A DNA stretch of 27,301 bases from Lingula anatina (Eukaryota; Brachiopoda; Lingulata; Lingulida; Lingulidae), in assembly GCF_001039355.2 (NCBI RefSeq), contig NW_019775501.1, forward strand, positions 319,534 through 346,834, written 5' to 3'. Below the pieces are notes generated by a model that searched no databases, was not told where the DNA came from, and saw only the letters and a list, made by a program, of their open reading frames with translations. This document shows, piece after piece, positions 9,075 through 18,893 of the stretch. Numbering within the stretch: position 1 is the stretch's first letter; each line of letters begins with the position of its first letter. The position numbers were made by a program, and so were the translations under genes.

Positions 9075-9555
9075 TTAAGCCCTTCTATAGTTAAGTGCCT
9101 GTAAAACAAATGAAATTCAGTCAAGCAAAAAGAGTTGAATAAAAAAAAAACAGTCAAGAAAATACGTTAATTTTATTAAAAATAAGAAAATCACCTCAAC
9201 ATTCAGATCTATGCTGCCATAGGCGAAGTGAAACTTTTAGTTATATTGTTTTAGAAAGAAAGAAAGAAAAAACCTTAATTCTATCCAACGCATTAAACCT
9301 AGCTAACTATTTCGATGTATACTGTCAAAGGCGTAGTAAAACTTTGGATAATATTAGTCTACAAAGAGAAAGAAAGAAAGAATAGATTACCCTAGTCAAT
9401 TTGTCACTGGCTACGCAGTCACACCCACTGCAGGTACAGGAGACGCCGGAGCAGGTATTACCGCAGCATGTACAGGTAGCGGCCAGGGAGGACACGGCAT
9501 CAGCAAGGCCAGCATTTGTCTCTGAAATTACATGATGGAATTTATTGATACCTGT

Positions 9556-9594
<39 letters not shown>

Positions 9595-10321
9595 ACAGAA
9601 ACACACGCACATACACGTAGTTACACGCAAACATACACAAACGCTCGTACACACCTTATAAAGCTACCCGAAGAATAAACCATAAATTCTTTTTCTGGGT
9701 AACTCGAAAGCATTGCGTATTGCAAATAGCGATATCACATAGAGGCTACAGTGTATTATATGGGACGAGAATGGTCGAGTTATGGAATCGAGACGCTTGC
9801 GCTCGGTCGCAATGCGCGATGCTTTCGAGTTACGGGGCCCTGATCTACCTTTAAAAGTCTTTTCAAATTTGAATTTCACGTTCTCTAATTATTCAGTTTC
9901 AACGTCATCATTTTAGTCGGTACTCTTTGTATGTATATGTGAAAAAAAGGTTATCAAATCTAGCGCAAAACAAAACAAAAATAACATTAAACAATAGAAA
10001 AGCTTTCAGGGGGCGCGCAATCCCCTCGGAAAAAGGCAGATCACTCCTCATTATTAACTTATAACTGGAAAACTGCCAACTTTCCTAAGTTATCGTACCT
10101 GACATTTCCCGAAAGTTTTAGCACAATTTAAAATTCGACCACAACTTTCTGATATGGCCTTTTAATTAACAAGCAACAAAGGCAAAAATATATCCGCCAT
10201 GACAGAGGTACTGAAAAACAAAATAGAATAAAATAGGAGAAAAAAAAATAAATAAAGGTAAATTACCTTGAACAACTACTGCAGCCAGCACCAAAACAAC
10301 GAGCAGAGCGCAAGTCTTCAT
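9075..10321 (-). CDS. Small secreted Cys-rich, metallothionein-like peptide
   Basis: Not a family I can name. Exon 1 (10321-10267) encodes MKTCALLVVLVLAAVVVQ, a classic signal peptide, with a phase-1 donor. Exon 2 (9521-9391) adds E, then TNAGLADAVSSLAAT and the core CTCCGNTCSGVSCTCSGCDC: eight cysteines in twenty residues with CxCC, CxC and CxxC spacings typical of thiolate metal clusters, then VASDKLTR. Exon 3 (from 9098) adds ALNYRRA and a stop at 9077-9075; it lies between TTTTACAG and a further donor at 9064. The predicted precursor has 69 residues, the mature peptide about 45-50. Phases agree at both junctions. If exon 2 is not spliced it reads on for 20 hydrophobic codons to a stop. 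A TATA box sits upstream. A secreted metal binder or a disulfide-rich peptide (defence, venom-like or matrix) are alternatives; cytosolic metallothioneins lack signal peptides. Exons 1 and 2 are well supported, exon 3 less so. Confidence 0.65.
9206..9382. repeat. 108-bp imperfect tandem duplication
   Basis: The block from 9206 (GATCTATGCTG...GGCGAAGTGAAACTTTTAG, ending in GAAA repeats) recurs from 9314 (GATGTATACTG...GGCGTAGTAAAACTTTGGA, ending in GAAA repeats), offset by 108 bases. The right copy ends about ten bases from the donor site of exon 2 of the Cys-rich gene. Confidence 0.7.
9559..9590. repeat. (TC)n microsatellite
   Basis: Sixteen TC units in intron 1 of the Cys-rich gene, about 40 bases before the acceptor of exon 2. 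On the transcribed strand it reads GA, so it is not the polypyrimidine tract. Confidence 0.9.
9693..9847. mobile_element. MITE-like inverted-repeat element, copy 2
   Basis: Same element as 1291-1449: left end GGTAACTCGAAAGCATTGCG and right end read inverted as CCGTAACTCGAAAGCATCGC, with the shared interior blocks GCGAGA/GCGAG and GACGCTTGNGCTCGGT. This copy has the better-kept ends. It lies in intron 1 of the Cys-rich peptide gene. Confidence 0.75.
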
Positions 10322-10411
10322 TTTTTAGTTCGATTCGCGTTGAACAATATCAAAAGATACCAGTATTCAGATTTCAGAGCGTTCTGATCACCTCCCCAAA
10401 TTAGGCTGATA

Positions 10412-10417
10412 TTTATA
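10412..10417 (-). promoter_or_regulatory. TATA box of the Cys-rich peptide gene
   Basis: The minus strand reads AGTATAAATATC, about 90 bases before the ATG at 10321, placing transcription start near 10385 and giving a leader of about 65 bases. A TATA promoter suits an inducible, tissue-specific gene, unlike the TATA-less ABHD13 promoter. One TGCACGC, matching the metal-response core TGCRCNC, lies at about 10849 some 450 bases upstream; a single copy is weak evidence. Confidence 0.55.
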
Positions 10418-10421
10418 CTAT

Positions 10422-11081
10422 TTTTCCCGACCAAATTTAAATACATTTCAAATAATGAAGACAAATGACCATTGTCGTGAGCGTCCAAAATTCGTACCAG
10501 GGTTATTATTTTACACCCTTTTACTAAATCGCCTTAAACACGCTATTTCGACTGTCCAGATGTATTTCCGCGTTATCAGCTGGACATTTCCTGACAGAAA
10601 GTACTGTATTTATTGGCCTTTACGCGTCACAGATACGGTTCGTGGATTTAATCAGCGCCATTTTACTAAGCACCATATTTGGAATGTACAACTTACACCT
10701 TGAAATCATCTTTCATAAACCATTTCTTTCTTCGTTGTTAACTGCCCATTTGTTATCTGTAGCGCAAACTTCGAAAGCATAATTAATATGCTTAACGGGT
10801 GATTGGTGCATAAAGTGCGTACGCGTAGACACACACGCGAACTTTCCTGCACGCACTTATTTAAGCTTGTCACTACATCACGACAATATAGCGCGTACTT
10901 TAAACATAAGGGTTATCTTTGCCTTCAATCCTTATTGGTACGCTTAAATGGCAGCAAGTAAAAAAACTTGCCTTTTTTGTTGTATGGGTATTTTGTAATT
11001 AAGATGATGCCATTATAATGTTATCTCAGTGTAATATTTGGTGTAAAATTTCTGGTTTGTCAAATTAAGTACAATAGTACA
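10422..11081. other. Upstream region of the Cys-rich gene
   Basis: No coding feature is supported. An open frame of 82 codons (10455-10703, +) has no recognisable motif. GCGT/ACGC-rich stretches occur at 10815-10855. The sequence near 11000-11080 may already belong to the decayed 5' part of the LINE. Confidence 0.4.
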
Positions 11082-11448
11082 CACCATATCACTTCCATTC
11101 TGAAATAATTACATTGGCTGCCTGTGAAGCAGAGGATTGATTTTAAAGTACTTTGTATTATTTTTAAGGCGATCCATTCACAAGGACCATTATATTTATC
11201 TGATCTTATCTGTTTTAACTTACCACGGCGGTCCACACGTTTTAATACTGAGAATGATTTTATTTTAGAACATTCTGTTTTAGAGAAGGGGTGCCTCAAA
11301 AGTTATGGAGATCGTGCTTTTATAATCTACGCCCCAAAAGTGTGGAATGGTCTACCAAATTTTATTAGAAAAACAGAAGACTTTGACAATTTTAAATCTC
11401 TTTTAAAGACCCACATTTTTAATTCTGTCTATATCTCTTAGTTTTTTT

Positions 11449-11497
<49 letters not shown>

Positions 11498-11647
11498 TTT
11501 AATAATATTGATTTTTAGTAGTGTAAATTTTAAATGGTTTCCAATGAGAGTTTATGATTAAAATATTGTACTCATTTTAATGATTTTAGTATATTAGCCA
11601 TTATTGTAAGGCGCCTTGAGATAAATGTAAGGCGCCATATAAGAATC

Positions 11648-11697
<50 letters not shown>

Positions 11698-11698
11698 A
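11082..11698 (+). mobile_element. 5'-truncated CR1/L2-like LINE with (ATT)n tail
   Basis: The frame from 11082 to 11441 encodes the C-terminal end of a non-LTR retrotransposon ORF2: HHITSILK, an in-frame stop, LHWLPVKQRIDFKVL, then GPLYLSDL, KSYGDRAFIIYAPKVWNGLP and DFDNFKSLLKTHIF. These blocks follow the reverse transcriptase domain in CR1/L2-like elements; the catalytic domain itself is absent. After the stop come a (TA)n run (11451-11493), a 3' UTR with two GGCGCC blocks, and a terminal (ATT)n run (11650-11696). The early stop and truncation make it a dead copy. A related 3' end is at 20818-20932. The clade is inferred from C-terminal motifs only. Confidence 0.88.
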
Positions 11699-11699
11699 T

Positions 11700-12939
11700 T
11701 GTGTCAATATAATAAAATTCTTGCCAAATCGGATTGATATATTCTGAATAAGGTAAACAAATAACCATTGGAAACTTTGCCAGAAATATGTGTATTATTA
11801 TTTCGTATTTGTCGTGCTTTAAACATCTGGGTCCCTGAAATAGAAAATGCGAAAAAAAGAATACAGTCGTTTATTTGGTTCAGTCCAATTGAAAAAAAAA
11901 GTACTCTGAAAGACAAAGGAAATATTACAAGTAACTATGGTGCTTGGAACTCCACAAGGCAATGGATGTCAAGTGGTGCAAGAAAACTGTCGTCTGTGGA
12001 TTATAATTTTTTAGTCATAATCCCGTTAACCAATCAAGGTCTCTTGGATACCACGTTAACTTTGGTGTCTCAATCCGCGTAATTGATAACTGTCCAAAAC
12101 GGAAAAAACCACAAGAATTGTCAACAACGTTAACAATTATGATAAAGAAAAGAGAACGCGGTTAATGATTTTCTTTCTCCGAACTGGCCGTTCTAGCGTA
12201 TCGCGCTTCCACGAAGTGGCCACTTAATCGCTGATTAACAGATACCCAAAGAAACAAATTGCATTCCACTGAGTGCAGATTTAATCAGGACATTTTGTCC
12301 ACTTGTTGACCATATCTCTTTTTAATTGGAACAATGTCATGAAATCCGACCTGGGTTGAGCAGGGCTGTTTTCACAGGTGTCTGCTTCAAGGCGAGGTTA
12401 TCTCATCATACACAACTGAGCTGTCTTAACGTAGGTCTGCTATCATTGAGTGTTTTTCTGTATACTTCATTTGAACAATACTTACGACACCACATCTACC
12501 ATATAAAAACTAGACCCAATGATATCGTGACCGATTGGTTAAAGGTATTAAAGCATGCACCCACTGGCTAACTTGTCCAGTTTTTATGCCCTCCCTGCAT
12601 GACCAGCACAAACTAATATTAATGAACGTCCACACGAAAGATTGGTCCAAAATGATAGTAAAAATCTTTAAAATGAAAAATGTTAGGCGTTGGTCTTCTA
12701 CAGTTTTAAGGATTATTACTATTTATTATTTCAGTTACATATACTGGAACTAATACATGTATATCGTGTTGGCGGACAATAAAATAGAATTTTGGACGAT
12801 TCGTCTTCTGAATATATAGCATCTATCTTAATTCCCAAGGTCATTTTTCAGGGGCGTAACCAGACCTTATTAAATTGTAGCACAGATTTTCACAATTCCC
12901 AGGTACAGTCGAATGTAGACTTAAGCAACAGATGGAGGG

Positions 12940-12942
<3 letters not shown>
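11700..12942. other. AT-rich intergenic DNA
   Basis: Nothing is recognised. A 104-codon open frame (11768-12082, +) has no family motif, and a 70-codon frame overlaps it on the other strand. Other short frames at 12326-12753 look like chance. Confidence 0.4.
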
Positions 12943-13003
<61 letters not shown>

Positions 13004-13265
13004 TTTATTTATAGTCTAAAATCCAACATGTGTTCAGTAGACTTTACAAAAATTATAAAATTCAAATTAAAAGAAAAATATTGCTAATGGTTATAAGATG
13101 AAAGGATATATAAAATGGATAAAAAAAGGGGGAAATTTAAAACTATGACTAAGAACAGTTTTTCTTAAGAAGTGTTTTTTCAAGAATTTAAAGATAATAT
13201 TGTTTAAAAAGGTGGGTTTTTAGTTCCTTTTTAAAATGTCCAAGGTCCACAATTTGTCTAAAGAT
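12943..13265 (-). mobile_element. Repeat element ending in (ATT)n
   Basis: Twenty or so AAT units (12943-13003) are followed by ATTTATTTATAGTCTAAAAT, an A-rich middle and AAGGTGGGTTTTTAGTTCC near 13210-13232. This order, a trinucleotide end, TATTTATAG and GGTGGGTTTTTAG some 250 bases on, resembles short interspersed elements common in marine invertebrates; on the minus strand it would end in (ATT)n like the LINE tails here. No coding frame. Assignment as a SINE- or LINE-derived element is an inference. Confidence 0.5.
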
Positions 13266-14150
13266 TTATCATTAAATTATATGTGCCAAATATCATAGCT
13301 TAGTTTTCACAAGTAATAAAATCATCACTGAAAGTTAATAATATCCCCGCGATTTTTAAATTTAAAAATAATTCTGTACTGCCAATAACTAGTTTTCAAG
13401 TCAATTTTATTTATTTATTTTTTTTTTTTGGGGGGGGGGGATTCATTAGCGGGATTTAGCAAAAGAAAGCGGCCTCGATTGGCCAGTAACCTGCGTTGTT
13501 TCTCTGCGTGGTTCGGATGATGTTGTTAATGTTTGTGGTAAAAGGGGAAGGGGAAGACTTAACGGAATGGATGCCAGCACGGGAAGTGATCCGAAGTTAA
13601 TTTGACAGTTCCGAGAAGTGAATAGCAACCATCAAAAAGGTTAAATACTGAAGCCCTATTTGACTGACGTTGTGAAAGCCTGGTACTTGTATGATTAGAA
13701 GCAGATGAGATGGGTGGGGCAGATTAATTTTATTTTTTCCTTTTCCTTCTGTTTTGTAAAAGCACTTTTTGCAAAGACCTTACAATATGTCCATAAAAGG
13801 ACACAGGTATGACTAAATTCATAAATCATTGCAAAGAAAATTAATAATATAAACGAAAATAAATACAATGGACGCAGTGAAATCGTTAACATATAGATTT
13901 TATCTTTTTATTCTTGTATTTTTTGTTTTGCTTTTTAAAATGAAGTAATCTTTTCCGATTAAGATCGGACGTTTAAGCACTACCAGCAATAGCAAAATGA
14001 ATGCCAGCACGAAGGTTGAACTGAAGTCAACACGTTCGTTCTGACAAATAATTAATATTCCTGAAACTATCATTTTAAGCCTAACTCAACTACGACGGCA
14101 GAGCGCTGACCCAGGATTTGATCTGATCCTTGCAGCAGTGTGTAATAAAT
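13266..14150. other. Intergenic DNA, nothing recognised
   Basis: It holds the T12G11 junction at 13418-13440 and two loosely similar phrases, ATGGATGCCAGCACGGGAAG (13567) and ATGAATGCCAGCACGAAGG (13998), each followed by a similar GAA/GTTAA stretch, hinting at an old 430-bp-spaced duplication. No gene is supported. Confidence 0.4.
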
Positions 14151-14421
14151 TTATTGACGTACACTGTAATAAACTGATTGCTTATTGAAGCAATCAACTA
14201 ATTCATTACTGACGCAATAACCTCGTTGGTTCCTGAGGTAATAAATCTGTTAATTACTGACGTAATAAACTGATTCCTTCCGGACGTAACAAACACATTG
14301 CTTACTGGGGCAATGAACTCGATGCTTATTGATGCAATGAACTTATACCACACTTAAGGTATTAACTCATTGCTTACGGACGCAATGAACTAATTTATAC
14401 GGATATAATAACTAGTTGTTA
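14151..14421. repeat. 24-bp minisatellite with TGACGYAA motif
   Basis: At least ten consecutive units start exactly 24 bases apart: 14182, 14206, 14230, 14254, 14278, 14302, 14326, 14350, 14374 and 14398. Consensus is close to TTACTGACGYAATRAACTNATTGC written as TTACTGACGYAA plus TRAACTNATTGC. Units differ by several substitutions but almost no indels. The first unit at 14151 is 31 bases long and units after 14421 fade. Each good unit holds TGACGYAA, close to an ATF/C-EBP (bZIP) site. The array is not open through its length in any frame. Confidence 0.85.
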
Positions 14422-15102
14422 ACTGATGTTCTAAACAATAGTATTACTCAGTATGGATATTAAACAACTCAAATTAATGCATACTGGCGTATTATGTTCG
14501 CTCAGTGATTTATTCGTTCCTTCCTCAATATGTTATTGAAAAACTCGACACTTTCAAAATATAATGTTATCAAATCTAATTATTTTTATCAAATATAACT
14601 TTCTCACTTCTACAAAATTGCACTGCCCGGTATTGCATTATAGTCAAGAGCTGTTGCCCTTTTCCCCTTCAAAGTCGGGCTTTGACATTTTAGTCAACAT
14701 CAGATCCATACATCACTGTTTATGGCCTTTAAATGATATGTTATTGATATATTATATACTGACATTATTAAACAATACATTATTGATATATTATATATAG
14801 CATTTTGATATAATTAAGTGATATATTATTGATATATTACATATGATATATTGATAAATTAATCATTTGTTTCAGCCTTTTCATTTGTTGATTTTTTGTG
14901 AAAGTGGGCCAAAATTCGTTCCCTTAGTGGTCACAAGCTCGGTGCAACAGGTGCTGAAGCAGTACGCTTTCTTTGCTGACCTTGTTATCAGGGTCACTAT
15001 AACTTAATCAAATTTGTGAACAATTAAAATGAAGCAATATCCTATCCTTTCTGAATCAGATCTCATCTGCCATGAGTATCAAAATGTGTTTGCTCTCTGG
15101 AA
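14422..15102. other. AT-rich spacer and PLAAT 3' UTR
   Basis: At 14735-14860 the phrase TTATTGATATATTATATA recurs three to four times about 40-55 bases apart. The right part should be the 3' UTR of the leftward PLAAT gene; no AATAAA on that strand is near the stop. Confidence 0.45.
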
Positions 15103-16835
15103 TCATGTCTTGTTCCCCTGCTTGTACTTCTGTCTCCCAAAGCCAATCAGTATAGCAATGCCTGCCACAACTGCAGAGAAAACCCAAGCACCTGTCAAAA
15201 AAGTGTCTACCTGAAAAATAAAATAAATCAGTGAAAAAAGAAAAAAAAAACAATTAAACAAATGGGTTTATAAATTGGAAAAAGTGATGTTATACATGAA
15301 TAAAAGAATTTAAGATATGAATGAGTTATTATTTTATAAAAAATAAAACGAATGTACTACTACTACTGGCAAAATATTTTTCCCAACAAATATATTTATT
15401 GTGTTAGATGTGACAGTGATCACATGACCACATCTTTGCTGCATTGGGCCATATTCAGAAGTCGATCTGTGAACTAACAGATCCCCAGAATTAATATGTC
15501 CAACCCACTTGAAAACTTGTTGCATATTCCCCTTATAGAGACTGAATAGATTCCCTGCTGGGATATAATAATAATAAGGACACCACAATGAAAAGTTATA
15601 AAAGGGGGACAAAGAAATAATAAACTGTCTGGAGCTGAAAGGAGTTTAGTTAAAGAAAAATAAACAAAATAAAAATACCTGTTCACTCCACTCCACTCCA
15701 TATCTACACCAGGCTGCAAAATGTTCACAGTTTTTCCAGAGGACATTGTAGCCGATCTCTCCCAGCTTTGACAGAGCCCTCTCCACAATCTCCTCACACC
15801 CAGAAGGTCTGAAACAAGAGGTTTTAGGTGTGAGATTAATTTGTTCCATGTAACCTGCCCCCTGTAATACTTTAATATTACACATTTCAAATATTTTAGT
15901 TAGCACTGAAGAATGAATAAATTTTTTTCCTAAAAAAGGATTGTGACTTATGAACAATATGGAATTAAGCTAACTGGACTGAAAAGAAAACATTAATTCC
16001 ATGGATCCTATTATATCGCCATTTTAAAGTAAACAGTGGTCATCTAACATGTTTGTATTGGCAAAGATGTGTTAATTCTGTATCTCAACACCATTTACGT
16101 TTTTTAAACCGTCAATTAACTAATTGCACATCTTGGTAAAAAAAAGAAAAAACTGCAAAGGAAAAAATGTTTTATCAACATAGTAACATCTACTAGTATT
16201 CTATCTACCTTAATTGGTATTGGTGTTATGCTAATTACAAACATTTACCTGTGTTTGCGGTCTTTTCCATTGTTTTTGACAGCCTTACTCTCCCCTGCCA
16301 CATCCCAGAAGAGAGAAACTCGAACAAAAGCCTTCTTTAATTGTACACCACAGGGGCTGCAGAACTTCCCTGGATCCCCTTTGCCATCTTTAATTCCATC
16401 ATTTTCTCCAGTAAGGTGAACCACTTGCTCATCACCTGAATGTAAATATTAATTCTATTATTTAAGTTAATTTAAAATCTTTGCTTTAAACCGTTCTATT
16501 TTGTGGTGTTGTAAATCTTTCCTTCTGACTCTTACGTGGTGTGTGAACTCCTGCAGTTGATTCACTACATTTACTGTGGACGTTATGTTTTCAGTTCATT
16601 TAAAACGTTTATTTTAGCTTCAGTCTACATGTAGCCTACAATCTTTGCACCTTAGCGTTAAATGACTTTCGACTACTATCGCTACAAGAAATCTGGTGAC
16701 ATTTTACTAGGAGTGCAACCCCAACTCACCTATATAAACGGCCCAGTGGGAGTACATCGGCCTGTGAAACTCTATCATGTCTCCCGGCTCAAGGGAATCT
16801 AACACTGTCTGGTTATGGCGTCGCACAACTTCCAT
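15103..16835 (-). CDS. PLAAT: PLAAT/LRAT-domain phospholipase-acyltransferase, four exons
   Basis: An H-rev107-type (PLAAT/HRASLS) enzyme of the NlpC/P60-LRAT thiol fold, which cleaves acyl chains from phospholipids and transfers them, usually to amines or lysolipids, at intracellular membranes. Exons: 16835-16730, 16435-16249, 15808-15679 and 15210-15103, GT-AG borders with phases 1, 2 and 0, giving 176 residues, near the 160-170 of vertebrate members. Motifs: [22 protein letters not shown] with catalytic His30, VVHL with His42 (same 12-residue spacing as human PLAAT3 His23/His35), [13 protein letters not shown], and [12 protein letters not shown] with nucleophile Cys125. A hydrophobic helix (about 148-166, [17 protein letters not shown]) and basic tail [10 protein letters not shown] form the C-terminal membrane anchor of the family. 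A decayed copy lies 1.6 kb upstream in the same orientation. The start is the only ATG before the conserved block and precedes it by the expected distance. Confidence 0.93.
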
Positions 16836-18393
16836 ATTTCACCTGTCCTCGGTTACTGTAGCAACAGCTTCTGATCCAAAATTTTCTATCGATCAGCTTA
16901 CAGGCTGCGGAGAACGGTCTTGCTTACTTCCCGTTACTAAAGATGTCCTTCAATTCAGGAAGTTATATACCACTTAATAACAATGTCATGAAAGCAGCGG
17001 GAAATACCACAGCTGCTGGAAAAAACATAATTTGATAAGTAGTTCGAGTGCCTGACTTCAACGTTGGTCAGCCATCTTGTGAATTTCCCTGCACTATTTT
17101 TAGCTCTGACGTCATCGGTAACGTTTGCCTATAAATTCCAAACCAGGTCAAAGCTCTAAGTGGCGGACTTAGAAGGACCCTCCTGACCCCCTTTAAATCC
17201 GCCACTGCCCTCGACACCCTTCTAAATCCTGACCCCTCCCCCCCCCCTCTCGGTTTCTGAAAAAAATCACGCTAATATCCCCCTCATGAAATTAGCATTA
17301 AACTAGCAACGTTCGCCCTCTTAAATACCAAAAAGGCCTTTTGGGGCCCCGAACCCCACGCCAACGGTTGGCTTTGCATTTAAGGCCTGTCACCTGACCA
17401 CCCCCCTTTCAAATAATCCTGGATCCGCCCTACCATCTACCAGGGCGACAGATTTATTTTCCACAGATATTCATATACATATTTCTAGATATATAGACAG
17501 TAGGGCCTAATTGCAAATGGTCTGATGGCCAAACGTAAGAGGTTCGTTTTGAACAGCCAAAAATGTCCACAATAATAACTGCGGCCCTGGTTATCCTTGA
17601 TCTGTTTTGGAATCTAGCGATTTTTTTCATAAAATTTATTTCCGAATATTTTTTCGACAAGAACCATATATAAACAAAATTGTAATTGTATTTTGTATAA
17701 TTAAATTGATTTGATACGTAAAATGCATAATACGCCTTATTGTAAGTGAATGAAAATAATCAAAGCAATTGAAAAATTAGACAAATAGAATAAACGATAA
17801 AAAACTAAAGACAAATTTTTCATTTTTCCATTTAACAAAATAAACAACTGCTTAATAAATACTGATTTGCAGCAGGTAAAATACAAAAACAAAGACAAGA
17901 CAATAAATATTGCATTCTTATTCACTCAGTTTTGTAGAGTCTAAAATATAACATGCAGAAGTGAATAATTATAACAATAATAATAATGCAATTAATAATA
18001 ATAATAATAATAATGCATTAAACAATTAATATAAATAGAACACATCCAAAATGTGATATTGCATCAATGGCTGGTAATATCATGCACATTTCCTGGAAAT
18101 TCATAATTTTTTTCTTTATCACCAAGTTATACCATGTCTGAGGACGATATAAAGAATTACGATCCTTGACTCAGTTCCCCTCCCCATATTTTGTTACAGT
18201 TAAGTGAAACTTAAACTGTATTTATATTCCCAACAACAGTGCCTTTTTATTTTCATTGAAAGGGTTATCAAGCTAGATATCCGGTATTTGAGTGCCCTAA
18301 TTACACCACAGAGTTGTCAATATAAGTATAATTTTTGAAAAATCAAACTACTGAAATGTCTCTCACTTTCCTCAAATTACACTACCAGTTTCT
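16836..18393. other. PLAAT upstream region and intergenic repeats
   Basis: The PLAAT promoter should lie at 16836-17100; ETS-like cores (TTCC on the plus strand) occur near 16926 and 16958 but no TATA box. A C-rich foldback repeat is at 17159-17435, and an AAT microsatellite at 17976-18016. The rest is AT-rich without a supported gene. Confidence 0.45.
17159..17435. repeat. Foldback repeat with GGCGGAYT blocks
   Basis: The left block AGTGGCGGACTTAGAAGG (17159-17176) is followed after a short loop by its near-perfect inverse CCTTTAAATCCGCCACT (17190-17206). A third, inverted, related block CCTGGATCCGCCCTA ends at about 17433. Between lie C-rich runs with recurring TAAATCCTGACCCC. This pattern fits a non-autonomous transposon or nested insertions of one; no ORF is present. 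Confidence 0.6.
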
Positions 18394-18843
18394 CTAGGCG
18401 TATGTTTTCGATTTTTTCTTTCGTCCCATAACGGCAAAGAACACAGCAATCTCAACGCCAGTGATGGACACAAATGCCCCAAGAATATACCAAAGCCAAT
18501 TAGCCTGAAAATATAAAAGTAAAAAATAAAGAAAGTTTAAACACATTTTATATCTTATTCAGTGTTGTAAATATGTCTTTTATTCTTTGAAGTATGGCCG
18601 GTCCAGCACAATGACGTGATTGTAAGCTAGATGGAATGGTGTTTTGCAAGTTGCCATAATTTTCTGAATGAATGAATATAAGGGATGTTAGGTTAGATAA
18701 AGGATGGATCAATAGTTATGTAGATGGATACGTAGATGGGTCGAGCGACAGATAAATGTAGTGGAGATAAGGTGTCCAAAAACATCAAAACCGTAACTAC
18801 CAGACAGACACATGTATACACAGATAGGGCGCCTCATACAGAG

Positions 18844-18893
<50 letters not shown>

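Noticed and set aside
9325-9654. Single-exon reading of the Cys-rich gene (109 codons)
   Set aside because: Its upstream half is a translated (CT)n repeat; the spliced model with a signal-peptide exon and matching phases is far better.
11768-12082. 104-codon open frame (+)
   Set aside because: No motif or homology recognised, no splice or promoter support; probably chance.
14151-14421. Array resembling a CRISPR
   Set aside because: Units are contiguous 24-mers without unique spacers, and the setting is an animal genome.
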